Part shown: in pieces, positions 23,190 to 34,625 of the stretch
How the letters are laid out: the number at the start of each line of letters is the position of its first letter
Numbering within the stretch: position 1 is the stretch's first letter
Assembly: GCA_963921825.1 (NCBI GenBank)
Contig: OY997595.1
Coordinates: 16,795,228-16,859,227, forward strand
Reading direction: 5' to 3'
Length of the DNA: 64,000 bases
Origin: Erodium maritimum
Lineage: Eukaryota; Streptophyta; Magnoliopsida; Geraniales; Geraniaceae
Program-made: the position numbers and the translations under genes
Notes under the pieces: model-generated
The model's input: only the letters and a program-made list of their open reading frames with translations
Database searches by the model: none
Told to the model about the DNA's origin: nothing

Positions 23190-23405
23190 GGGTAAGTGAG
23201 TCTCTCCGGAACACGTAGCATCGGAATGAGACAATAAAATACCATGCCAGAACATCCATCGACCTCGGTCTTCCCGGAACATGTAGCATCAGGGTGAAAC
23301 AAGTCTTTCCGGAACACGTAGCATCGGATAAGACAATAAAATACCATGCCGAAACATCCATCGGCCTCTGTCTTCCCGAAACACGTAGCATCAGGGTGAA
23401 ACAAC
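23190..23405 (+). repeat. Tandem repeats inside solo LTR 2
   Basis: Units containing CCGGAACACGTAGCATCGG and GACAATAAAATACCATGCC recur two to three times between about 23190 and 23405. They resemble the units in solo LTR 3 (CCGGAAAC.CAC.TCGG). Confidence 0.75.
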
Positions 23406-24249
23406 ACTAGAAACGTATCGGACCGGCATGCCCCCTCGATCGGATATCAACCCAGAAACACCCTCGGCAAGTAAACAACAAAGGCACGCAATCCCCGACA
23501 AAGCACAATACAACAAGCTCATGTTATCAACTAAGCTTACCGGCATAACTTACCAACCACGTATCATCGGTCTATCACTCACCCTATCATATCCATAGGC
23601 ACAACCAATTCACACTCAAACGTTCATTCAATCAATCAGTCATAACATGGAACAAACGATCACATCCTAATCATCATAGTTCAACTAGTCTAATTTGACT
23701 CTTATCTTATCCTAAGAACGAAACATGCATCTACCTTGAGGCGAACAAACATCGGTAAATACAATCAACAAGCAATCCTAAGGCTCGACATGGCCATTCT
23801 ACTAGCACGGAAATTTCACAAGATATTGAAAGCGATTAATCTAGTGAATCACATCCTAGATGCATACTAAGACTCGTCCGGTTATTATTATAATCGAAAA
23901 ACGGTTATTCTAGTGAATCACATCCTATATGCAAACTAGGACCTTTCCGGATATTAATTATCCTATAGGCATACTCTTAATGTTCTTAAAATTACTCGAG
24001 GAGTTTAGTACTTTTCCCTACCTCAAGAAGAACCAACAGCTACGTCTCCTAGCTGCTGACGTCCGGGCCTACCTCCGGTCTTCTCGAGTGAAGTCAAAGT
24101 CTGGGTTTAACAGGTAAAGTTTATAATCTGTCCTGGTCCAATTAGAGCAGTCCTCTAATTTAACAAATTCGTCCTTTAATTTAACCGTTAAGTCCTTGAA
24201 TTTATCTGATTTAAGTCCAATTAATTATTTAATTAAGTTAATTAAAAAT

Positions 24250-24540
24250 GTCCGACCCGGCCCGACCCAAACCCGGTCCGAATCCAGAAACCGGATCCGA
24301 AACCGACCCGGATCCGAGTCCAGACCCGAACCGACCCGAGCCCGACCCAGACCTGGACCCAGACCTGAGTCCAGACCCAAGTCCAAGATTCAGACCCGAG
24401 CCCGATCCAAGTCCAGGCCCGGCCCAGATCCCGTCCAGGCCTGGCTCAGACTCGGTTCCAGGTCCAGCTCCAGCTCCAGTGTCTCATCCTGGCCCAGGCC
24501 TAAAAGCCCAAAACCGAGCTGGAGGCCCAAGCCTCTTGGC
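24250..24540 (+). repeat. GACCCG/GTCCAG-rich low-complexity block in solo LTR 2
   Basis: Degenerate six-base units (GACCCG, GAGTCC, CCAGAC) run for about 290 bp. They give a Pro-Asp-rich open frame in one reading frame and a Pro-Arg one in another. Frames stay open because of the composition, so no protein is proposed. Confidence 0.75.
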
Positions 24541-26279
24541 TCTGTTCTGATCTAGATACGGAGAAGGGCGGCTAGGTTTTGGCTCCGGCCGCCGGCGGTG
24601 GCGTCAGGGAACTCGAAAAGGGTTATCAACGACGGCGAAGGCGTCAGGAGACTCGGGGAGAGGAGGGGAGAATGATGGTGTGAATCCTGGGCCTCTCCGT
24701 CCAGATCTGACGGCGTGAGAAGCTCGTCGGCGTGGGAGTGCCAGATCTAGAGCTCGAGAGCTCCGGCGTGCCTCTCCGGTCAAGCTCGGCTCAAAATGAG
24801 ATCGAAAGCTCGCGATTCTCAGGCAAGGGGTGACGGGGGAGGTGAATCAGCTCGGGAAAATGCCTCACCGTCACTGATTCTCTCGTTTCTGGTGCGGCGA
24901 GGTTCGGATGAAGACGGCGGCGCTGCTCGCTTCGATTCGAGGAAGAAGAAGGGAGAGAGAAAGATGGCTTTCTGCTACGGGGACGAGGCGAGGGTGTATC
25001 AAGGGTGGAGGAAGAAGGAGGAGAAGAAGGGAGGTCGGAAAAGGGACGGCGGCGTGAGGTTCTGGTTCGCGAGAGAGAGGAAGGCGAGAGAGAGAAGGCG
25101 AGAGGAGGAAGAAGGTCCTCGGGGCGCGTGCATGCAAATGAGGAATGAAGCGACGCGAGCTAGGGTTAGCTCGCGTTGGGTTTGGGATGAGTCATGGGCT
25201 TGCGCGCGCGGGCTTGGGCTCGGTCTACTGACTGGGCCTAAGCCTGGCCCAAGTCTGCTTCAACCCTTTTCCCTTTTTTTTTTGAATTCGATCCAAAAAT
25301 CAACCCGTTCTCCAACCCGCGACGTTCCAAACAATAATTCAAAAAAATAATTCTTTTCAACCAGGGTGGTCTTCACACATCGTCTCAAAATAACGAGACA
25401 TAAAGTAAAAGGTTCTAACCAACACAAAAAGTAAATTGTTCCAGAAATAATACAGATGAAAATAAAGCAGGTAAAAAAGTTGAGCTATTGGTGCAGGCTG
25501 CCCGGGACCTCCCAGCACTGATTGTCACGGTCTGTAGGTATAGTCCGACATCGACTCCACCCACCCCTGCCGGGTCGGGTCATCCCTGCATCGGAGGCTT
25601 CCCTGCCTCCGTCTGCTTCACCTGGTCCTCCTCAGTGATCATCATCGGATGGTGATCGCTCCGATAGGTCTCGGCCCGGCCCCATGCCAGTTCCGGGCGT
25701 TGACTCCCTAGACGGTCACCCAGTTCCGGATGAAGATCCACCGGCGGAGCTTCAACGAACCGGTACTGCAAAATCGGCCACATGGGCCTGTGTGCCCGCC
25801 CTTTCATGGGCCAATTGCATCGTCGGTGCTTGGCCATCGACCACATGGCCAATCCGAGGGGAGGAGGCGGGACCCAGTGAGGATCCACCGGTGACAACGG
25901 TGCCATACCCGTGAGAGATCTGCCTCCACCGGCATGACGGCGTGGCAAAAAGGGGGACATCGTCGTCGATTGAGGAAGGTGGGGAGACTTAAGCAGCGTT
26001 GAGGACGAGAGATCCGGGCGGCTGCAGCGGACGGCGTGGGATCGGTGAACGACGACATACAGAACCAGATCGAATCCGAGGAGAGGCGCAGGTCCTGACT
26101 CGGCGATCGTCTTACGGATCACGACCGGAGAGGTAATACCGGCGTGGAGGAACGACTGAGGCGAGCAAAGCGAGAGGAGTCCAACTTCGATGAACAACGA
26201 CGGTAAATTGAAACCCTAGGGTTGGACAGAGAGCTTTTTTTTCTGGGTTGTATGTTTGTTTTTTTCGTGACCAATACTT

Positions 26280-26609
26280 AAAAATAAGTTTCGATATTTA
26301 ATCCTTGATAGTAAAAATTATTATTAAAATCAAGTTGATAGTAAAAATAAATAAACCCAGTAGTAAAAAAAAAAAACTCAAATCTGCATCATTCCTTGGA
26401 AACCCTTTTACCATTTTTTTTTATCTATTTAAGTTCAAAAAATAAGAATCATTAGACCTTACCATTTTGAAAAATTAATTAATCTATTACGAATTCGTAG
26501 CCTCTAAAGCTTTCTTTATCTATTACACAATCGTCTCCATTCTTTCTCCTTAGCAACTCCTTTCTTTTTCACAATAGTTTCTCCTCCTTTCCTTTTCTCT
26601 CCAACTATC
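26280..26609. other. No gene seen
   Basis: AT-rich sequence with A and T runs. The first bases (AAAATAAGTTTCGATATTTAA) continue the repeat that also occurs at 32250-32280. Confidence 0.5.
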
Positions 26610-27236
26610 ATGATCCTACTCGCCACTACCCCCACACGGACCCCATGCTTGAGATACTCAGAATCGTACCCCCAGCTTCATCGACGGGCTTTATTAAGCC
26701 GTCGTGACCAAGGAAGTAGGCACCTCGGCTCTCTCCTCTACCTTCTGAGTTGCATTCATCTCCAACGCCACTGCCCACAACGTCACATTCCTCCACAGTG
26801 CCGCCCACCTATCACCACCATCACCACCGCATCAGATCATCTCATTCACTTGGTTGCCTCCACCGAAGTTTATGGCTTGCGAGATTCAATCGCAATAGTG
26901 TCCATGATTCTTCCCCCAACCGGCCCTAGCTCCCAACGAAGAACCCCCACCGCCTTGATCCATATGCCACCATCAGCTCAACCGCCGCCGCCACCAGCAC
27001 CTCCTCCTACTTTGTCACCAGAGACGTGGTCATCTTGGCATCCTCTACCAACATATTTGCCACTGCCACCACCTCCTTTGCCACAAGAGTCGCCACCTCA
27101 TCTGCTACCACCAGATCTGCCGCCACCTCCTCTTTTGTCACCAGAGCTGCCATCGTTCTCGCCTCTTCTACCACTAGAGGTACTGCATCCGCCTCCTGCA
27201 CCGCCTCTACCATATGCATGCTTCCTACCTCGCTGA
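26610..27236 (+). other. Proline-rich open frame in triplet-repeat sequence
   Basis: A 208-codon open frame from ATG 26610 has a non-descript first half and a strongly proline/leucine-rich second half made of CCTCC/CCACC/GCC repeats (26970-27200). The same region is open in three frames, as expected for triplet-rich sequence. The layout resembles the triplet block in the L1-derived retroposons of this window, but the shared 3' module does not follow. I do not propose a gene. Confidence 0.25.
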
Positions 27237-27362
27237 TATGGATCGGCTATGATCACACATCCTCTCAACTGCCCGACGATCGCCCAAGATCAATGATGGC
27301 TTGGTCTAAAGGTCGGCGCTAGAAATGTGGTGCACCTGATCAATCGGGAATCCGGGAAACAA

Positions 27363-27500
27363 CGTTCCATCCCCATACGTTGGATTGGGACTCCGACACC
27401 CCGCTCGGAGTTAGAGAAAGTGGAATCAACAGGTGCTCCTACTAGCCACCGGTGCAAACTCAGCGTTCCAACCCCATCCACTAGATCGGGACACTGACAC
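27363..27500 (+). repeat. Diverged direct repeat of about 100 bp
   Basis: CGTTCCATCCCCATACGTTG near 27363 recurs as CGTTCCAACCCCATCCACTA near 27463, each followed by GAT.GGGAC..CGACACC or TGACACC. Two diverged copies of a roughly 100-bp unit in non-coding sequence. Confidence 0.6.
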
Positions 27501-27796
27501 CTCTGAAGTGTGTGTGGGGACGCACATCTCTCCCTACTGAGATCGGTGTAAATTTGTCTTTCTGGTTCCCCCATTTTCTGGTGTTCTCTCTAGATGCCCA
27601 TAATCTTTTCAAACGCCCCATATCAGATTTCCCGGGTATTTATCAGATGAGACAAGAACCAAACCTTGTGTCACTCACAAAACTGCGACTCAAAGCAGTA
27701 ATCCATTAAATTATCCCTGGATTAACCGAGTCTTTGTTTATAGGCTTAACACCTGATACCTACAGGTCAAGACTTATGTCTCACCCTTCTATTTTC

Positions 27797-28100
27797 GGAT
27801 TACTTACTTTTAGTACCCCTTATGTATTGGTAACACTCCTTTAATACCCTGATGTGTTGGTAACGCTCCGGACAAATTTTTAGTCAAGTTTACGTCATTT
27901 TGATGATCTGTGACCAATCCATAGGGGATATTAAACGTTCTGTTATCAACACATAAGGGGTATTAAATGATATGTGACCAATTCATAAAGGGTACTAAAT
28001 GACATTTACCAAAACAGAAAGACTGTTATGGAACGTTAGAAAATACAGGGGTACAAAAGGTATGTTACCAATAGAAAAGGAATAAAAAAGGTAATTAACC
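27797..28100. mobile_element. Mutator-like MITE (foldback), tentative
   Basis: The left end (GGATTACTTACTTTTAGTAC...TATTGGTAAC) and the inverse of the right end (GGTTAATTACCTTTTTTATT...TATTGGTAAC) are similar over about 40 bp. The flanks TTCTATTTTC (27787-27796) and TTTTATTTTC (28101-28110) match at 9 of 10 bases. A target duplication of 8-11 bp is typical of Mutator-like elements. Confidence 0.5.
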
Positions 28101-28205
28101 TTTTATTTTCTGTATCATTATAGTTTTTACGGTTATGTTTGCGTCAAAAGGTAATTAACCCTTTATTTTATGTATCATTATAGTTTTTACGGTTATGTTT
28201 GCGTC
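28086..28205 (+). repeat. 60-bp tandem duplication
   Basis: 28086-28145 and 28146-28205 are nearly identical 60-bp units starting AAAAGGTAATTAACC (first copy AAAAAGG) and ending GGTTATGTTTGCGTC. The first copy overlaps the right end of the MITE. Confidence 0.85.
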
Positions 28206-28518
28206 TGTATCGGTTTTTTCAGATTAATAAACTTTCCATGTGCTCAAAAATAGAAACTTAGACTTGGATGGCTTTAAATCGATCTACCCTTTACATTTTA
28301 AACATAATTTTCACTCTATTGTGTCCCTATATAAAAGCCCAAAAGAAACTCATGGAAAACTGAGTTGGTAAAGACTATCCAAAGACTAATGCTGCGTTGT
28401 AATGGCTTGCTTCAGTAGGATAAAATTGGAAAATATTATTGAAAACAGATCAGAACCTATAAGTTTGCAATCTAGATGCTTTATACATATATTCATAAGC
28501 AAATTTGTTAATGCACTA
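28206..28518. other. No gene seen
   Basis: AT-rich sequence without recognisable coding or repeat structure. Confidence 0.5.
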
Positions 28519-28519
28519 T

Positions 28520-29345
28520 TTTTTTTTGAACGAAAGGTGCAATACTATTAATATTATATCAGAATATCGAGGTGCGTCAAGAAATATGCTCCCTGGCTAT
28601 TAAGGTCAGAATAAAAGAACAATAATTCACTGATCTTTGTACTACTAGAACTGTCACAAACAGTATTGGGATGCCATATAGACAATGATAGAATACAAGG
28701 GGTGAGAAGGTGGTACTGGAATTCCTGCTTTAAAAATTGGTCAAGGACTTCAACAGTAATAATGAGAGGCAATACATGAGTAAGGTTCCCTCCCTGAAAA
28801 ATCACTGATTCTCTGTTCACTAGGCATTGATCCTGCAAAGGGAAACTCAAAAAAATAAAAAAGATCCACTCGAGTAGCGAGGGCCATAACCGTGAAAGGG
28901 GACGAGGCGGTTACGGCGGTGGAGGCCAGGGAGAAGGACGCGCCGACTGCGACTACGACTTCAGGGACGACTCTAGAGACGTCGGCGACTCTAGAGACGA
29001 CGACGACATCAGAGACGGTGGCGGCAACATCAGGGACGGCGGCCTCAGAGACGGAAACCCCCGGAGTTGCAGAGGATGGACCGAAACAGGTCGGGAGACG
29101 CTTCGTTGGTGGCGGGAGAAGGTCAACATCGTAGTGGCTTGAGGCAGTCCGAAAGAAACCCTGGTAGAAAAAACCTCTGCAAGATCCAAAAGGACGATGC
29201 TAGTGACAGGATGAGTAGAAGAGAGAAGCATAACCATGACATAGGCCATGGTAAAAACCATGGTCAAACCATGGCTTTTAGGTGCTGCGGGAGAGAGTTT
29301 TTCCTAGGGTTTGAGAGGAGAGCTTTGATCAAGAGTAGTATATAA
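28520..29345 (-). mobile_element. L1-derived short retroposon, copy 2
   Basis: On the minus strand the element ends in TTGCACCTTTCGTTC and an A run (T run at 28519-28527). It includes the family 3' part (CTTTGCAGGATCAATGCC, near 28830, then GAACAGAGAATCAGTGATTT) and a GAC/GTC triplet block at 28905-29060. The 5' limit near 29345 is approximate and no target duplication could be confirmed. Confidence 0.65.
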
Positions 29346-30047
29346 TAATGTAACGAATCACTGTCTTAAAACAAGCTCTCAGATTTTAGTAGAGCTTGTT
29401 CTAGGTACTCTCATAGGGAAAATTACTCTTTAAAGAAAATTGAGCCCTACATAAAATCATAACATATCCTAATGGTGTAGATTTATCTTAAACGAAACAT
29501 ACCTTGAGTTGCTCGGTGGTGATTGCTGGAGGAAGAAAAGTAGTGTCAGGAGGAGAGGATGTCGGTGGAAAGGGCTTTGGTGCTAAAGGAAGGACGAGGC
29601 TTCGGAGGCGGGGAGACACAATCTTGAGGGTTGCGTCTTACATATTATGGTGACGAGGGTAAAATTGAAATTTCAAGAATAAATATCCTCACATGCCAAA
29701 TCGTCCAAAAAACTGTTATATCGAACATATTTTGTTACTTTACGACAACATATGAAAATTTATTGTTATGAATTGCAATAAGCAGCGTGCAATTAGAACG
29801 TGAAAAACGAAATTTGACGTAATAATATATGGTGTTATTCGTTTTATTATAAAATGAGAATTTAATTTTTTTTCACGTACAATCAGTCAAGATGTGATAT
29901 ATTTGGTTTATTTTAATAAAAAATTGATTTTTATAAATTATTATGTTATTATTTTAATTGTTAAGTCAAACCTAATATATCTAAATTAATTTAAACAAAA
30001 TATATTGGGTAAATTTTATAATTATAATTATTTTGTATATTTTAATG
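29346..30047. other. No gene seen
   Basis: AT-rich sequence. A purine-rich piece at 29520-29640 may be a retroposon leader fragment, but nothing is recognisable. Confidence 0.45.
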
Positions 30048-30060
30048 ATGCATCATTGTG

Positions 30061-31160
30061 GAAGTAAACACATTCTCTAGCCCTAGCTCTGACCTAGCTA
30101 CGATGCTAGCTTCCGTCTTTATCGTCGACAAGCCTTATGCCTCACCTAGAGCCGATGTCCTTATCGGTGACTGCCTCCCTGTATTGTCTTGTCCCTCGCA
30201 GACCGCGTCCGGTGTGGGGGTTAAAGGTCATCGTTGGAGGTCGAGAGAACCATTGTTTTCGTTCTCTCCTTCTCCGTCTGTGTTGCAGTTGCAGAGCCGC
30301 CAATTGATGGCTCCGATGGACGTATTTACTCCTCCCCGGGGACCGAGGGTTCCTCGTTCACCCCCAATTATGGGACGGGGATCGGTGGGGGTAGACCTTG
30401 GTTTGCTTCTTCCTCAAGCAACAAGTTCATCCCTCCTCCTCCGACCCTTCGATCGTCGGCCGCTCGATCGCACCATGACCTTGCTCTGGTTTTTCTGTCG
30501 GGCGGCGCGAGAGCTACAACGGTGCCTCGTCCACCCCCGTATGGGCGCCTGCCATGTCTTGGTCTCTGAAGTCGTCGTCGCCGTCTCTGCAGCCGCCTCT
30601 GAACCCGCCTTTAAAGTCGCTGTATCTAAAGTCGTCGTCATCGTATCTGAAGCCATTGTCGGCGCGTCCATCTCCCTGGCCTCTACCACCGCACCCTCCT
30701 CGACCCCTCTCTCGATTTTGGACCTGGTTCATCGAGTGGGTCTTTTTTATTTTTTCTGGTTTCGTTTTTGCAGGATCAAAACCTGGCGAGCAGAGATTCA
30801 GGGATTTTTCCAGGGAGAGAACCCTATTACACATATATCCTCCCAATACTACTGATGCAGTCCTTGCTCGAGATTTGGAACGAGACTTTCAGTACCGTCT
30901 TCTCAACCCCCACCCTTCCTACCTGTCTTTATGGCGGCCTCTATGGCGTTTCAATACCGTCTGTGATGGCATCCCGAGATCTGTTTCAACATGTTTCATT
31001 TCTGTTTTCAAAACCATCTGCGACTGTTATATTGATAAAAAAAACTATGAACTCTATGTTCGATGTCTGTTCTTTTCTAGTGGTCATGGAATTTGTTCTT
31101 TGATACACATCTCTATTATACTTTGCTATTAATAAAAGTTGCACCTTCTAGTAAAAAAAA
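30061..31160 (+). mobile_element. L1-derived short retroposon, copy 3
   Basis: Bounded by ATGCATCATTGTG at 30048-30060 and 31161-31173, a 13-bp target duplication, with an A9 tail. It is 1100 bp, the best-preserved short copy. The leader (CCCTCGCAGACCGCGTCCGG near 30193) resembles the leader of the LINE at 9562. A triplet block (about 30550-30700) is followed by a pyrimidine tract, TTTTTGCAGG, and the shared 3' part. An open frame of 265 codons starts at 30058 and crosses most of the element. It has no domain I recognise and is probably leader sequence fused to triplet repeats. Confidence 0.82.
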
Positions 31161-31173
31161 ATGCATCATTGTG

Positions 31174-31924
31174 ATGAAATCATACATCACATGTATATAT
31201 TTAAGCCATGATGGTGCAATCAGAAACATTTTTTTTAGACAATACAGACTAACTTATCTTCCGGAAGGATCTTAATGATATAGCGATAAAGAAGATGCAG
31301 GACTTGTGCCTTGTGGTAGGGCATTATTGGCAATGCTGATACACCGATACGAATTGACATTTTGTTTTGTATCAGAATACACAATAAAGTCAAGAGTACT
31401 GTAAACTATATCATTGTTGTTAATCAACCACACACCTTCCATTGCCCAAAATATTAGGTACCAATCCAAGACGATAATGGATCTGCCATTACATAATGTC
31501 ACACTCATACTTGTGTCTTGGTGCATTCATATTATGTAGCCTTGAGTGATGGCTGATTACAAGGAAACTATTTTTTTTTGTTAATCTGGATATGGTGGTT
31601 CATCACTATTTTTTTATCAGTAAATAAAAGTTCTATTAGAAATAGAAATCCAAAGTTTTCGGAAAAAAACAAAAGACAAAAGATAAATCCTTCAAATTAT
31701 AAACACGAACATACTAAAAATAACACCTCAAACCACGAAACCAGAAATAGTCAAAGAGTCTAAACAAGTCTATGTGTAGTCGTCAACCCACGTAACCAAA
31801 CACAATCAAACATGTATATGTTTAGTCGTCAGTCACTATTAATTTTAATAAATAACGATAAAAAGGTATTGTGTATTATACAAGTTTTATAATTTTGACC
31901 TTTTATCTAAGCATCGGTACATTG
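31174..31924. other. No gene seen
   Basis: AT-rich sequence with short A and T runs; no coding domain recognised. Confidence 0.5.
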
Positions 31925-32075
31925 CCTTTAAGGGGGCATCCCGACGGTCAAGGCTTAAACCTCTATGTGGGAGGTCTTGAATTCGATCCATTCTAGATAA
32001 ATGGGTAATTCCAGCTCAATACCTTAAAACTTTCAGAATCCATTGAGAGTATTCTAGATTTTCTTTTTTTGTCGT
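31925..32075 (+). mobile_element. Possible tRNA-derived SINE
   Basis: GACGGTCAAGGCTTAAACC near 31941 and GAGGTCTTGAATTCGATCC near 31972 are spaced and worded like the A and B boxes of plant tRNA-derived SINEs. A T-rich end (TTTTCTTTTTTT) follows near 32061. The B box has mismatches to GGTTCGANNCC. No target duplication was established. Confidence 0.4.
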
Positions 32076-32094
32076 CTCGAATATTTAAGGAAAA

Positions 32095-32285
32095 AAATAT
32101 CATTTTACCGTCCATTATATGACACTTGAGGTCATATGACTAACGAAATGGAATATTCCGTCTATTTTTACAAACAAAACAATGTGGCCAATATTTAAGG
32201 TAGTGTATTTGTCATTTTGAAACGTTGGGTAATGTAGTGTTCGTGACCAATACTTAAAAGTAAGTTTCGATATTTAACCATTTCT
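32095..32285 (+). repeat. Second copy of the foldback arm and flank
   Basis: CATTTTACCGTCCATTATAT through GACCAATACTTAAAAGTAAG matches the right arm and outer flank of the palindrome at 22116-22314 plus 26264-26310, without the retroposon. It is the empty-site relative of that locus. Confidence 0.75.
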
Positions 32286-33696
32286 TTTAATTTCCTCTCT
32301 CTCCCTCTGTTCTTCATTCCACCACACCACCAAATCCTCATGAAGGAAGGACGCTAAGCTCCACCAGATCTCATTGCCACCGAGCTCACCATGAAGGAAG
32401 GATGCAAGCTCTCCTTCATCTCGCAAGCTCTCCTCGCCGCCACATCCTACCGTCGTAGTGGACGTGAACCCCGAGCCGAGATCTAGAGCGTAGGAAGTTG
32501 TTCCTCGCCGCCGCCACCTCCTTAGTTCTCTCCCCAGTCGAACGAACCAACAAGCCACAAGAACGAGAACATCAACGTTGTCGCGTGCAGGTGGCAATCC
32601 ACCCCACCATCTCCCCGTGCTCTGCTCCTCCATGGAAGACGTCGGTCAGACAAGACGTGACCACAAGGATCGAGAAATTCCTAGTCATCAACACGGTTTC
32701 ACGAGCTATGGTCGGATCTATGCTCACCGATTGGGGATAAACAACTCAGATAAAAATAGGTTTAATTTCAAATTACGGGTTAAGGTTTGTTTGTAGAAAT
32801 TGTTTTTTTTTTCTTCTTTTGCGGATTTGATTTGTATATGTATTTGTATTTGGGGATTCAATTCAAGCCATTGTCTACTAGGTTTGATTTTTTTCCCATA
32901 TTTATAATTCACCATCTCCTTTGCAATTTGGAATTTGGTGCTTTTTGTTTTGGTATTGGAATTGTTGTATCTGCTGCAAATCTAGTCCAAAAATTTGCAG
33001 ATATATTGTATTTGGCACGAAAGCGAAATCTAACAATCGTTTCATCAAGCAAATGACAGTTGTGGTCTCTTGAGTGTTTTGGTTCAGGGCTTCTAATTTT
33101 ATCCTAAACCTTGGTTGTTGAGTACTGGTTTCCTGGGGTTTGGGGGTGGGAAGGCTTGGGAAGGGTTGGGGGACTGAGGTGAGCCATTTTGTGAGGACAT
33201 TTTTCTGACTGGGGTTGGGTTATTTTAGAGTGTGGGTAGAATTTAGGTTCTCCTTACTTTGCTGTGTTTTGTTCCTTATGTGTGTGGGTAGTCATTGCTA
33301 AGTTGAGTGCTTCTTTTTTCTACTCTTTTCTTGGACTGCTTTGTTGATCTGTCCTTGATTGTTTGGTTGGAACTGGTTGCCTTTGGTTCGAAAATTCTTT
33401 TCAGGTGCTGATTTGAAGGCTGCTTGGTTTGGTCTGGTCAATACGATATTCGGGTGGCAAGGTTGGTAGGGTGTCTGCATGGATTCTGCAGTGTTTGGTA
33501 CTTGAAGACTAGTGATTTTTGGGGGGTTTTATTTGGAATTGTTGTTTGAAAGGTTACTGTTTTGAGGTGTCTGCATTGCTCCTGCAGAGTTTGTTGCTTG
33601 AAGACTAGTGTTAGAATTGTTTTTTTGTTTGGAATTGTTGTTTGAAAAGAAGTGGTTCTGAGGACCCTTCTTTCTGTGTTAGAGGTCGTTGAGTTT
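32286..33696. other. Unassigned region
   Basis: No gene is recognised. The first 450 bp are C-rich (plus strand), then AT-rich, then G/T-rich from 33060. A 96-bp diverged direct repeat starting GTGTCTGCAT lies at 33471-33566 and 33567-33650, each copy containing CTTGAAGACTAGTG and TTTGGAATTGTTGTTTGAAA. The G/T-rich character suggests transcribed non-coding or intronic sequence, but this is not proven. Confidence 0.35.
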
Positions 33697-34219
33697 TGTC
33701 ACGCCCCAAATCCGGTTTTGACCGGACTCGAGACGTGAACTAAAAAGAATAATAAAATAATAACAGAATAATAAAAGTAAATTTAAGTAACATAAAACTC
33801 CGAGTAGTTCATAACCAAATTCGATGCCACGAGTCAAACGCTCAAATCCAGATAAATAAAAACATAGTTTAGTTCATAAACAGAAAGTACGTCTCTACTA
33901 GAAAATAAACCCCCAGACTCTCGATGAGCTCCCGAGCTCTGAGACGTCCTCAACAACGACTCACCATCGAAACCTGTAAAACAGTAAAACAGAGAGGGTG
34001 AGCTTTCGCTCAGTAGGAAAAAGTAGTAATGGGAAAAAGGACTTCCGCTCTGTCATCAAAATTATTCGATTAGTAACACTTACTAAAAGACGACACAATT
34101 AGAAATCAACAGAAAAACAACTTATTAAACCATAGAACCGAGCTAACGAAACACACGAAAACAAACGTAAGATAATTGAACCATGAGACTCCAATCCACA
34201 CACGAGATCAACATATCGT

Positions 34220-34625
34220 ACCAAAAACGCACATCGGCCTAGATATCTTCCCGGAACACACAACATCGGGGTGAAACCACATACATCATACCGGAAACGC
34301 ACGTCGGCCTAGATGCCTTCCCGGAAATGCACATCGGGGCAATCAACAATACACCATACTGGAAACACACATCGGCCTAGGTGTCTTCCCGGAAACACAC
34401 CTCGGGGCAACAACAACATACCTCATACCGGAAACGCACATCGGCCTAAAGGTCTTCCCGGAAACACACCTCGGGGTAAGTAAGCAATATATCATACCGG
34501 AAACGCACATCGACCTAGATATCTTCCTGGAAACACACCTCGGGGTAAACAAACAATACATCATACCGGAAACGCACGTTGGCCTAGACGTCTTCCCGGA
34601 AACACACCTCGGGGTAAACAAACAA
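34220..34625 (+). repeat. Tandem repeats of about 68 bp inside solo LTR 3
   Basis: Five to six units each contain CCGGAAACGCACATCGGCCT and CTTCCCGGAAACACACCTCG, with small variants. Confidence 0.85.

Larger units (their letters stand above)
22501..25377 (+). mobile_element. Solo LTR 2 of the long-LTR family
   Basis: It begins TGTCACACCCCAAATCCGG and ends GGTCTTCACA, 2877 bp, with a perfect target duplication CATCG at 22496-22500 and 25378-25382. It is nested in the retroposon above. Shared features with the other two solo LTRs are the terminal sequence, ACCTGTAAA followed by the hairpin TGAGCTTACGCTCA (22774-22787), and a minisatellite about 0.7 kb inside. A purine-rich block (24880-25140) gives long open frames by composition only. 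Confidence 0.88.
22315..26263 (-). mobile_element. Minus-strand retroposon interrupted by solo LTR 2
   Basis: TTCGTGACCAATACTT occurs at 22299-22314 and 26264-26279, a 16-bp target duplication. The element ends on its 3' side in poly-A (plus-strand T run at 22313-22320). It consists of 22315-22500 and 25378-26263, about 1.07 kb once the LTR is removed. A minus-strand open frame (25580-26197, 205 codons) lies in the 5' part and is rich in proline and histidine; no family is recognised. The 32.2-kb repeat copy has the same flank without this insertion and so shows the empty site. Confidence 0.8.

Noticed and set aside
24196..24555. Pro-Asp and Pro-Arg-rich open frames
   Set aside because: They are translations of degenerate six-base repeats; two frames are open at once.
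24796..25350. 184-codon open frame with many Arg, Lys and Glu residues
   Set aside because: It lies in a purine-rich block inside solo LTR 2 and is open because GA-rich sequence lacks stop codons. No domain and no support from the other LTR copies.
26610..27236. 208-codon proline-rich protein resembling an extensin-like wall protein
   Set aside because: No signal peptide and no SPPPP pattern. The proline part is CC-rich triplet sequence open in several frames, as in the retroposons nearby.
30058..30855. 265-codon frame in short retroposon copy 3
   Set aside because: Its start lies in the target duplication and other copies of the family do not keep the frame open. I treat it as leader plus triplet sequence.
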